Shown piece after piece: positions 7,010 to 12,231 of a stretch of 12,231 bases of DNA. A program made the position numbers and the translations under genes. Under the pieces are notes generated by a model. The model was given only the letters and a program-made list of their open reading frames with translations, made no database searches and was not told where the DNA came from. The stretch comes from Ectothiorhodospiraceae bacterium (GTDB lineage: Bacteria; Pseudomonadota; Gammaproteobacteria; Thiohalomonadales; Thiohalomonadaceae). The stretch covers positions 1 through 12,231 of the forward strand of contig SLDE01000243.1 in the NCBI GenBank assembly GCA_007125455.1, in the 5' to 3' direction. Position 1 is the stretch's first letter, and every line of letters starts with the position of its first letter.

Positions 7010-8224
7010 TCAGGCCCCGACCAGGCGGTCGTAGATCCGAAAACCGGCTACATAGGTACCAATACTGGAGCCCAGCCCGGCAAGGAAAAAGACCATCAGG
7101 GTGCGCGACACCCTGTTGCGCCACCAGCCGGAGAGGCGGGTCAGATCGTGGCGCAAAGTGTCAAAATCGCTCACCCGTGGCTTGCGCAAATAGACCTCCA
7201 CCGCCCCGGCCACCATGCTGGCACCGATCATCGGGTTGAGGGAGGTCCATGGGGCTGCCAGGAAGGCAGCGAGGATGGTCAGGGGGTGAGCACCGGCGAT
7301 GGCGGCACCCAGCCCGGAGAGGACGCCGTTGATCAGGATCCAGTCGAGCACCAGCATACTGCCCAGATCGGCCCCACGCGAGAACCCGATGGCAAAGCCG
7401 ATCAGCACCAGTGCCACCACCAGCCAGGGGATGAAGCGCCAGCGACTACTGCGCTTGCTCACCTGTTCCAGCTCCGCCACCACCGCCTGGGGCTGAGCAC
7501 AGGTCGCCCCCGACTGTAGCTGGGTACTCACCCCGTCCAGATGCCCCTCGCCGGCCAACACCAATACCTTTTGGTAACCCTCACTCTGGCTCTCTTCGCA
7601 CAGACGCGCGGCCATGTAGCGATCCCGTTCGTCGATCAATACCTCGCGCAGGGTATCAGAACGATCCACATAGGGGGCCAGCGCGGTCTCCAGCATATCG
7701 CCCTCACGCAGGTAGTTGAGGGTATCCGCTTCGATGGGATCAGTGGAGAGGATCCCCTCCAGCAGCCCGCCGAACATCTGAAAACGCTGGCCCCGTGGCA
7801 GGCGCAGAGAGAGGCGCTTGAGGGTGATCCCCAGATCGCGATCGATCAGCAGCACCGGCAGGCCCTGCGCCAGGGCTATCTCGATGACTGCACGGATCTC
7901 CGCTGCCGGTTCCACCCCGGACTGCTCGGCCAGGCGCTGCTGCCAACCACCCAGGGCCAGGGTGGCGGCGAGCATCCCCGCCTTGCCATCCTTGAGCACC
8001 CGAAACAGATCGGTCTCGCCCCACACATCAGGCTGGATCAGCGCCGCATGGCGTGAAGGGCACAGCTCTACCGCTACCGCATCGAACTGGCCCGAAGCGA
8101 TCTGTTCGCGTAGCTGCTCAATGGCAGCGGGATCGGTGTGGGCAATGCCGTGCAGGCGGTAGTGCACATCGCCGCATTGCAGGGTTCTGGCATCCGCGCC
8201 AGTGGCTTGGTTTGTCTGAGTCAT
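7010..8224 (-). CDS. TraB/PrgY (GumN-Tiki superfamily) membrane protein
   Basis: This 404-residue protein matches the TraB/PrgY family, relatives of the Tiki metalloproteases; PrgY in Enterococcus limits pheromone activity, while roles in proteobacteria are unknown. The soluble N-terminal domain (about 15-255) has the two GxxH motifs of the superfamily, GIAH at 26-29 and GEGH at 225-228. It also has the conserved AVELCPSRH block (E53, R58) and IDERDRYMA at 197-205. The C-terminal part carries membrane segments at about 265-283, 290-311, 313-346 (possibly two) and 375-395. The start at 8224 has only a distant GGAG. It is convergent with folE2 and follows a DUF302 gene on the same strand after 77 bases. 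The substrate, if it is a protease, cannot be told from the sequence. Confidence 0.88.
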   Translation of the reverse strand: MTQTNQATGADARTLQCGDVHYRLHGIAHTDPAAIEQLREQIASGQFDAVAVELCPSRHAALIQPDVWGETDLFRVLKDGKAGMLAATLALGGWQQRLAEQSGVEPAAEIRAVIEIALAQGLPVLLIDRDLGITLKRLSLRLPRGQRFQMFGGLLEGILSTDPIEADTLNYLREGDMLETALAPYVDRSDTLREVLIDERDRYMAARLCEESQSEGYQKVLVLAGEGHLDGVSTQLQSGATCAQPQAVVAELEQVSKRSSRWRFIPWLVVALVLIGFAIGFSRGADLGSMLVLDWILINGVLSGLGAAIAGAHPLTILAAFLAAPWTSLNPMIGASMVAGAVEVYLRKPRVSDFDTLRHDLTRLSGWWRNRVSRTLMVFFLAGLGSSIGTYVAGFRIYDRLVGA

Positions 8225-8244
8225 CGGTCATCAAATAGTCGCTC

Positions 8245-8267
8245 CTCACCACCGTTGTGGTGGTGAG
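8245..8267. repeat. Perfect 9-bp hairpin in the leader upstream of the TraB-family gene
   Basis: CTCACCACC at 8245-8253 and GGTGGTGAG at 8259-8267 form a perfect 9-bp stem with a five-base loop. It lies 21 bases upstream of the TraB-family start and 34 bases beyond the DUF302 stop, between two same-strand genes. No run of U follows on the minus strand, so it is not a canonical terminator. It could be an mRNA-processing or stabilising structure, or a weak attenuator. Confidence 0.5.
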
Positions 8268-8301
8268 AAACAGGCTTAAGGGAACGGGGGCAATGCTTGG
8301 A

Positions 8302-8766
8302 TTAGAGGGCGTCGGCTACGATATCGGCCAGCAACTGCTCTACTCGGGCCATTGCCGCGCGGGTCTCAGCCGAGGCATCATCCGCTAGGGCCGGGCGACG
8401 GTAGCCGACATAGATGGTGCCCGGCTCATCCACCAACTCGTAGATCGCCAGTACATAGGGGCAGTAGGTGATGTTGTGCGGGTCGGCCTCCATCATCTGG
8501 CGCGAGATCAGGGCAGAACAAAACTCCAGCGCCTCGGCATGCTTGTAGATCGGTTTGGCACCGGCGATATCACCGGCGGTACGCTCCAACATGTTACCGA
8601 TGTGGGCCACGTTATTAATCACCATGCCCCGATCGGTGATCGCCATCTCGGCAAACTCACGCACATCGGCGAAGCTGCCCTGGGTACTCTGTACCCGGTT
8701 GTGGCTGGTATCAATGGCCCAGGCGGATGTGCTGAATAACAGCGCGGCAAGCAATAGAAACTTCAT
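8302..8766 (-). CDS. Secreted DUF302 domain protein
   Basis: The product is 154 residues with an obvious signal peptide (MKFLLLAALLFSTSAWA, cleavage expected after A17), so it is probably periplasmic. The mature part looks like the DUF302 fold (TT1751-like): MVINNVAHIGNML at 48-60, then YKHAEALEFCS at 74-84, MMEADPHNITYCPY at 91-104 plus following residues, and IYVGYRRP at 118-125. The biochemical function of this family is not established. I chose the ATG at 8766 because it opens the signal peptide and has AAGGAG ten bases upstream; an upstream start at 8844 would add 26 polar residues before the signal sequence. C83 and C102 are the only two cysteines and could pair after export. It may be co-transcribed with the TraB-family gene downstream. 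Confidence 0.85.
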   Translation of the reverse strand: MKFLLLAALLFSTSAWAIDTSHNRVQSTQGSFADVREFAEMAITDRGMVINNVAHIGNMLERTAGDIAGAKPIYKHAEALEFCSALISRQMMEADPHNITYCPYVLAIYELVDEPGTIYVGYRRPALADDASAETRAAMARVEQLLADIVADAL

Positions 8767-9056
8767 GGGGGGAAGACTCCTTCGGGTAGTTGTATTCTTC
8801 GTCTGACCACAGTATGGACGAATGATTCCGACGCCAGCCACCATATCGGGGCCTGCTGGATTATACGGGATCAGGAGAGGGGCTGCATGATTGGTCGCAT
8901 CACGCTCAGGGCAACCGCATACGTCAAAAGTGGTAACCCACTAATTTTCTGTCATCTGCCGCATGGATGCGGCAGATGCGCCTCCGGTGGATTCATGGCG
9001 TAGCGAAGATCAGGGGGTTACACCAGCCGCCCGCTGTGGGCGAGGGACTGGGGGGC
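8767..9056. other. 290-base intergenic spacer with structured element
   Basis: No gene is supported here. The part next to 8767 must contain the promoter and ribosome-binding site of the DUF302 gene (AAGGAG at 8782-8777 on the minus strand). The middle, about 8930-9024, holds a structured element listed separately. The rest shows nothing I can name. Confidence 0.5.
8930..9024. repeat. About 95-base element with inverted ends and a central 12-bp hairpin
   Basis: The ends GTGGTAACCC (8930-8939) and GGGTTACACC (9015-9024) are imperfect inverted repeats (8 of 10 matches). Within them CATCTGCCGCAT (8953-8964) and ATGCGGCAGATG (8967-8978) form a perfect 12-bp inverted repeat with a GG centre. This could be a small dispersed repeat (MITE- or REP-like) or a transcript-ending structure for the hemerythrin-like gene, whose stop is about 80 bases away on the minus strand. 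No U-tract follows the stem in either direction. Confidence 0.45.
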
Positions 9057-9500
9057 TTAGGCCACCGCTTCTGCAGCGGCTACCCTGCGCACCAAAGGGT
9101 AGAGCTTTTCGGTCTCGTCCTGGATGCGCCTAAGCACTAAATTAAACATCTGCTCGGTCTCCTCACGGAAGCTGGCATAATCGGCCACATTCAGTGAGTT
9201 GCGATTACGTGGGCACCACTTTTTCTGATAGGACTTAAATATGCGCTGAATCTCATTCGCCCCCGAGAGAAACAGCTTGGCGGTATTACAGACATCGTGG
9301 TCGCGGTGGGTGAGCAATTTGGCGTAAAGGTGCTTGTCTTCCATATCGAGGTGCTCCTGCACCCGCTCCACATATTCGAAAAACAGTTTACAGGTCACTT
9401 CGTTGTCGCACATGGCCCGATCCGCCATCAGGTAACTCAGCACATTGGCCAACTCGGTGATTTGATGGTTCTGCGCGTTAAGCTCGTCAAAACTAATCAT
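9057..9500 (-). CDS. Hemerythrin-like (HHE-type) four-helix protein
   Basis: The 147-residue, all-helical product resembles bacterial hemerythrin/HHE cation-binding proteins, which bind a di-iron centre and sense, carry or detoxify oxygen, NO or iron. Candidate ligands are H12 (AQNHQI) and the HxxxE pair H50/E54 (EHLDMED), with H57, H65 and H68 nearby. The last expected HxxxE before the closing LYPL reads QxxxE (Q127, E131), so one usual histidine is replaced. It has no signal peptide and is likely cytosolic. I chose the ATG at 9500 because a strong GGGGGAG sits six bases upstream; an in-frame ATG at 9539 would add 13 basic residues and bury that site. It stands alone, with long spacers on both sides. 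The family call is fair, the function unknown. Confidence 0.78.
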   Translation of the reverse strand: MISFDELNAQNHQITELANVLSYLMADRAMCDNEVTCKLFFEYVERVQEHLDMEDKHLYAKLLTHRDHDVCNTAKLFLSGANEIQRIFKSYQKKWCPRNRNSLNVADYASFREETEQMFNLVLRRIQDETEKLYPLVRRVAAAEAVA

Positions 9501-9675
9501 GGGTGACTCCCCCTTGTGTTTTTTGCACAGCCCCTTCATTGCGAAGAGGATACTCCCTTCAGACAGTAAGCGGATACGGCGAACATCTCCGCCTCAGCAC
9601 CCGCCCCCTCCTTTCTCACAAAAAACCACTACAAAGTCAAGGAAAATCAACGTAAGCACTTAACTTTATTACGGT
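9501..9675 (-). promoter_or_regulatory. Upstream region of the hemerythrin-like gene
   Basis: This 175-base spacer separates two same-strand genes and should hold the promoter of the hemerythrin-like gene. Its distal part (about 9615-9675) is distinctly A+T-rich against a GC-rich background. On the minus strand TTGACT at 9640-9635 is a good -35-like hexamer, but the -10 position 17 bases on (GAGAAA) is poor. The ribosome-binding site GGGGGAG at 9513-9507 fixes the start codon at 9500. No clear FNR, Fur or sigma54 site was recognised. Confidence 0.35.
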
Positions 9676-10044
9676 TTACTTATCAACCGTGCACAGCCTT
9701 GTAATCCATTCCTCTGGCTCACCGTGACATCGCCAACGCGCTTCACCGCCGATAAACTCAGGCTCAAGGACCATGGAGAGCGGATGGGATAGACCACGAA
9801 GGGTGATCACACCCTGTTCGCTCACATCCAGCTCGGCGAGCAAATCAGGGCAGGGGTTATCAAAGGCAGGTATGGCACCCTCCCCCTGTTGCAAGTGCTC
9901 AGCCACCGCCTCGCGTAACTCGGCGGTGCAGACCAGCATGGAGGCGGAGGCAATGCGGGCAAGGGTCTGCTCGTCCCGATCAGGCAGCATCAACAGCAGG
10001 ATACCGAACAGTAAAACGACCCCAACTACCCAACGAACAATCAT
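9676..10044 (-). CDS. Small membrane-anchored protein with type IV pilin-like head, no prepilin leader
   Basis: The 122-residue product has an N-terminal membrane helix (about 5-20) ending in LP, followed by a helix (ARIASASMLVCTAELREAVAEHL) and GAIPAFDNPCP, the order seen in type IV pilins where the conserved helix is followed by a glycine/proline-rich turn. The C-terminal part, with ..GVITL.., ..LEPEFIGG.. and W104-R-C106 paired with C118 near the end, resembles the pilin D-region disulfide loop. The type III leader and the F-T-L-I-E cleavage motif are absent. No in-frame start exists between the gene and the upstream stop, nine codons away in the same frame. A strong GGAGG-rich ribosome-binding site precedes the ATG. 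The pilin link is pattern-based and moderate; a plain hypothetical membrane protein is the alternative. Confidence 0.75.
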   Translation of the reverse strand: MIVRWVVGVVLLFGILLLMLPDRDEQTLARIASASMLVCTAELREAVAEHLQQGEGAIPAFDNPCPDLLAELDVSEQGVITLRGLSHPLSMVLEPEFIGGEARWRCHGEPEEWITRLCTVDK

Positions 10045-10071
10045 CTCCTCTCCTCCCTGTGATACACCGTA

Positions 10072-10944
10072 TTATCGAGGGAACACCTCGGCCATATAGC
10101 CTTCCATCTCACGGGCAATCGCCGGGCTGATGGCGGTGAACCAGGCCATACCGTAGATCACAATCCACTCGCCGTCTTGCACTGCCCTGGGATCATCGGG
10201 CATCTCTTCGAAGACCAGCCCTTCGTCGGCCAGCTCGGCGATGGCAATGTCAGCCAGCTTGCCGAAGTCCTCGTCCTGCTTGCCCCAAACCACAACGGGG
10301 ATCTGCATCTGCCCCTGGCGTTGCTGGGGTTCAAAGCCCAATGAACGCAGCTTCACCCCCAGAGCCTCCAGGGAGTCTGGCAAGGAGGGAGGGTAGCGGG
10401 AGCTGTGTGTGGTCTCAGCCCGCTCGCTGGCCACAGACTCGGCGGGGGCAGGCGCATGTACCCGGTTTGGTGTACTGCCGGAGACGCCCCCGCCCCGCCC
10501 TGTCGGGCCAACGCGCCTATCATAGAACTCCACATCAAAGTGGTCTTCCGGGCGACGCAGGCTGGCAACAAAGGCCGCATCCAGCAGGGCACGCAGCTGC
10601 GCGTTTTCCATCGGCAGACCACCGCCCAGGTCACTGGCCATCTCCAGCAACTGGTGGGCACCGTCCTGGGGACCGGCCCCCATCAGCTCACGGATCTCGT
10701 TCCTGTCCAGCGGCTCGCCGCTGCGCTTGTCGTAAAAGGCCACCCCCAGGTGCTCCGGGGGGATACGCATGTTGCCTTCCACCCCGGTGGAAAACAGCTG
10801 GTCAATCGTCGCCTGATCGATGGCCCCACCCTGCTCCATCAGGATGCGGGCCATGTCCAGGGCGGTGGGGGCAGGATTGGAAGCCCCGCCGACCAACGGG
10901 ACGAGCATCGCCGCCAGGGCGACGGGGCAGAGCCACTTTCTCAT
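10072..10944 (-). CDS. Secreted protein with duplicated RxPxxHxxVxFYDxRxG motif, unknown function
   Basis: I do not recognise the family. The 290-residue product starts with a signal peptide (MRKWLCPVALAAMLVPLVGGA, cleavage near residue 21), so it is exported. A 17-residue motif, R-x-P-x-x-H-x-x-V-x-F-Y-D-x-R-x-G, occurs at 60-76 and again at 130-146, exactly 70 residues apart, each preceded by a helix rich in A and L, so the region about 40-146 looks like a tandem duplication. A low-complexity linker (147-190) follows, then a compact C-terminal domain (about 190-290) containing IPVVVWGKQDEDFGKLADIAI and a hydrophobic IVIYGMAWF stretch. The downstream pilin-like gene begins 27 bases later in the same frame, so the two form a unit. 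The function is unknown; a periplasmic or envelope role is all that is supported. Confidence 0.82.
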   Translation of the reverse strand: MRKWLCPVALAAMLVPLVGGASNPAPTALDMARILMEQGGAIDQATIDQLFSTGVEGNMRIPPEHLGVAFYDKRSGEPLDRNEIRELMGAGPQDGAHQLLEMASDLGGGLPMENAQLRALLDAAFVASLRRPEDHFDVEFYDRRVGPTGRGGGVSGSTPNRVHAPAPAESVASERAETTHSSRYPPSLPDSLEALGVKLRSLGFEPQQRQGQMQIPVVVWGKQDEDFGKLADIAIAELADEGLVFEEMPDDPRAVQDGEWIVIYGMAWFTAISPAIAREMEGYMAEVFPR

Positions 10945-11025
10945 CGTGGGGATAACCTTGTAAAAGCCAAACAGCTGGCAAGGCTAGCAAACTCCGCGAA
11001 ACATTGCATAGCGGTGGTAAACAAT

Positions 11026-11469
11026 TTACTGAGCCAGAAGCCGATCCAGGTAATCGCACAACGATCCCGGCTCCAGGCGCATCCCCATCGGCAGTCCAAC
11101 CAGCAGCAATCGTGGCGGCAGCATCGCCAGCTGCTCCCCCAGCTGCAAGGTCGCCGCCAAACCCAGATCATGGCCAGACAACGGCGCGATCTCGCTGGCC
11201 AGCTCATCCAGCGCCAGCAGACGCGGGGTCTCACCACAGCTCTGCACGGCATCCAGCAGGATCGCCAACTCAAGCCCCTCCAATTGCGCCAGCAGGGTAC
11301 TGCCAGGCCGATCCAGGGTAGCGAGCTGCCACTGCCAGCGGGGATGGCTGGCAGACCAATCCAATGACCGCAACAGCTCCAGCGCCTGCCAACCCAAACG
11401 GTCCTCCCCGAAGGGAGAGCCGATCCCGGCCAACAGGGCCTTGCCATGACAGGCTGTGTGCACATTCAT
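11026..11469 (-). CDS. [NiFe]-hydrogenase maturation endopeptidase (HycI/HyaD/HoxW type)
   Basis: This protease removes the C-terminal extension of the hydrogenase large subunit after nickel insertion, letting the active site close. The 147-residue product has the family layout: GIGSPFGEDRLGWQA at 15-29 with nickel-ligand candidate D23, the second acidic ligand D73 in LLDAVQ, and H100 in SGHDLGL, matching the D-D-H set known from HycI (D16, D62, H90). It ends LCDYLDRLLAQ. The large subunit lies directly upstream on the same strand, 187 bases away, and is the obvious substrate. The start codon has GGA seven bases upstream. The intervening gap is filled by a CACAGAG-type repeat. Confidence 0.9.
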   Translation of the reverse strand: MNVHTACHGKALLAGIGSPFGEDRLGWQALELLRSLDWSASHPRWQWQLATLDRPGSTLLAQLEGLELAILLDAVQSCGETPRLLALDELASEIAPLSGHDLGLAATLQLGEQLAMLPPRLLLVGLPMGMRLEPGSLCDYLDRLLAQ

Positions 11470-11484
11470 TCCAAAAGAGATCTC

Positions 11485-11655
11485 AACACAGAGCGCACAG
11501 AGGACGCAGAGAAAATAATGATTACCGGGAAGGCATCATGACGGGGCGTTTACAAACACGAGCAAAAGGCAGCAGGATACAAGCACGAAGGGCACTTGCG
11601 ACCCGCGCCTATCTGACCCTGAAATCCCTCGGCGTACTCTGCGCCTCTGCGGTAA
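11485..11655. repeat. CACAGAG-type palindromic intergenic repeat, copy 2
   Basis: The gap between the hydrogenase large subunit and its protease is bounded by imperfect inverted repeats. The left arm at 11485-11511 contains three successive 9-base units of the form CACAGAGNN (CACAGAGCG, CACAGAGGA, CGCAGAGAA). The right arm at about 11629-11655 reads as ACTCTGCGCCTCTGCGG then TAAA, the inverse form. The right end reaches two bases from the hydrogenase stop codon (11657-11659). It resembles the copy at 6820-6993 in its arms, but the 115-base centre has no obvious shared palindrome. No coding capacity. Confidence 0.6.
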
Positions 11656-11656
11656 A

Positions 11657-12231
11657 TCATTCTTTTCTATCCACCTTGAGTTTGAGGAAGTGAGTGGCGC
11701 AGGAGATGCAGGGGTCGTAGTTGCGGATCACCTTTTCGCCGTGCAGACGGATTACATCGTCGGGCTGATCGAGGCCGAGATTTTCCAGCGACAGGCGCAG
11801 ATCCTCCTCGATGCGGGCCTGGTTTTGGCTGGTGGGCGGGGTGATGATGGCGCTCACCACCCGCCCCTGTTCGTCCAGCTCGTAGCGGTGCCAGAGGATC
11901 CCGCGCGGGGCCTCGGTGCAGCCGTAGCCCACCCCGGCGCGGGGTGTGATCTCGGCATAGGGTTGCTCACTGGGCTGGTAGTTTTCCAGCTGGCTGATCG
12001 CCTCCAACAGGGCATAGTGCAATTCGGCGGCACGGGCCAGCGCGCTATGGAACATATTGCGACTGGGAAATCTCACCCCGGTCCGATTCAGGTTCTCCTG
12101 CACCGCTTGAGGCAGCTGGGCGAAATTTAGATTCACCCGCGCCAGCGGACCGACCAGGTAGGGGCGGCCCTCGGCCTGCGGGTTGCGGGCATCGCCCTGG
12201 GGATAGTAGTGGGCGTGCAGTGCGGTGGAGT
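11657..12231 (-). CDS. [NiFe]-hydrogenase large subunit, group 3 type (C-terminal part; 5' end beyond right edge)
   Basis: This is the catalytic nickel-binding subunit of a hydrogenase that oxidises or produces H2. The 191 in-window codons run to the right edge without a start; the GTG at 12136 lies inside the conserved GPLARVNLNF block and is not the start. The C-terminal nickel motif DPCISCATH is intact, followed by FLKLKVDRKE, the tail removed by the maturation protease, with cleavage expected after the histidine. The form of this motif and the large unspliced C-terminal region with the EAPRGILWHRYELD block point to the soluble NAD(P)-linked group 3, most like 3b to my eye, but 3d (HoxH) cannot be excluded. 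Small and diaphorase subunits would lie to the right. The maturation protease follows 187 bases downstream. Confidence 0.93.
   Translation of the reverse strand, partial: STALHAHYYPQGDARNPQAEGRPYLVGPLARVNLNFAQLPQAVQENLNRTGVRFPSRNMFHSALARAAELHYALLEAISQLENYQPSEQPYAEITPRAGVGYGCTEAPRGILWHRYELDEQGRVVSAIITPPTSQNQARIEEDLRLSLENLGLDQPDDVIRLHGEKVIRNYDPCISCATHFLKLKVDRKE

Noticed and set aside
7541..8056. Plus-strand 171-codon frame
   Set aside because: Entirely antisense to the TraB-family gene; composition is that of a shadow frame.
8245..8267. Intrinsic terminator for the DUF302 gene
   Set aside because: Good stem but no U-tract on the minus strand.
8767..8844. Upstream start for the DUF302 gene
   Set aside because: It would put 26 polar residues before the signal peptide; the ATG at 8766 has its own ribosome-binding site.
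9501..9539. Upstream start for the hemerythrin-like gene
   Set aside because: It would place the strong GGGGGAG ribosome-binding site inside the coding region and add a basic tail not typical of the family.
10405..11367. Long plus-strand open frame (320 codons) opposite the exported protein and the hydrogenase protease
   Set aside because: Its product is Q/H/R-rich with no domain and it spans two well-supported minus-strand genes with signal peptide, duplicated motif and catalytic residues.
11690..12130. Plus-strand 146-codon frame
   Set aside because: Antisense to the hydrogenase large subunit.
12134..12136. GTG as start of the hydrogenase large subunit
   Set aside because: The frame stays open upstream and encodes the conserved YLVGPLAR block, so the gene begins outside the window.
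1..12231. CRISPR array, tRNA, rRNA, transposase or phage gene
   Set aside because: No regularly spaced direct repeats, cloverleaf-like sequences or recombinase/transposase proteins were seen on either strand.

Overview
The window looks like a chromosomal segment of a GC-rich gammaproteobacterium (about 60% G+C by eye). The pepA-holC pair divergent from lptF is the arrangement known from Escherichia coli and relatives. The soluble-type [NiFe] hydrogenase, the zinc-independent folE2 and the DUF302/hemerythrin-like genes would fit a sulfur-oxidising or facultatively anaerobic lineage such as Chromatiales. That placement is inference; no rRNA or other taxonomic marker is present.

Layout. (1) 1-998, minus: lptF, an LPS export permease cut by the left edge. 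(2) 1121-3632, plus: pepA, holC and an acidic low-complexity protein, joined by two 4-base ATGA overlaps and so translationally coupled; valS, the usual next gene in E. coli, is absent. (3) 3706-6809, plus: dxs, queD and folE2, a compact run that makes the isoprenoid precursor DXP and opens the pterin/queuosine pathway. FolE2 makes the substrate that QueD uses, and these two overlap by 4 bases. (4) 6810-7009: intergenic DNA between convergent genes, holding a CACAGAG-type inverted repeat with a REP-like palindrome inside. (5) 7010-9500, minus: a TraB/PrgY-family membrane protein, a secreted DUF302 protein and a hemerythrin-like protein, separated by spacers with strong hairpins. (6) 9676-10944, minus: a two-gene unit of unknown function, a secreted protein with an exact 70-residue internal motif duplication followed by a small membrane-anchored protein that resembles a type IV pilin head without a prepilin leader. 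(7) 11026-12231, minus: the C-terminal part of a group 3 [NiFe]-hydrogenase large subunit and its maturation endopeptidase, separated by a second copy of the CACAGAG-type repeat that abuts the hydrogenase stop codon.

How the genes work together. The left half is mostly housekeeping: envelope LPS transport, peptide turnover, replisome clamp-loader accessory, isoprenoid entry and tRNA queuosine/folate precursors. The right half is more accessory: hydrogen metabolism, a possible oxygen- or iron-responsive protein and uncharacterised envelope proteins. I see no CRISPR array, tRNA, rRNA, transposase or phage gene. The most novel-looking material is the secreted duplicated-motif protein plus pilin-like protein beside the hydrogenase genes, the disordered protein in the usual valS position, and the two dispersed palindromic repeats.
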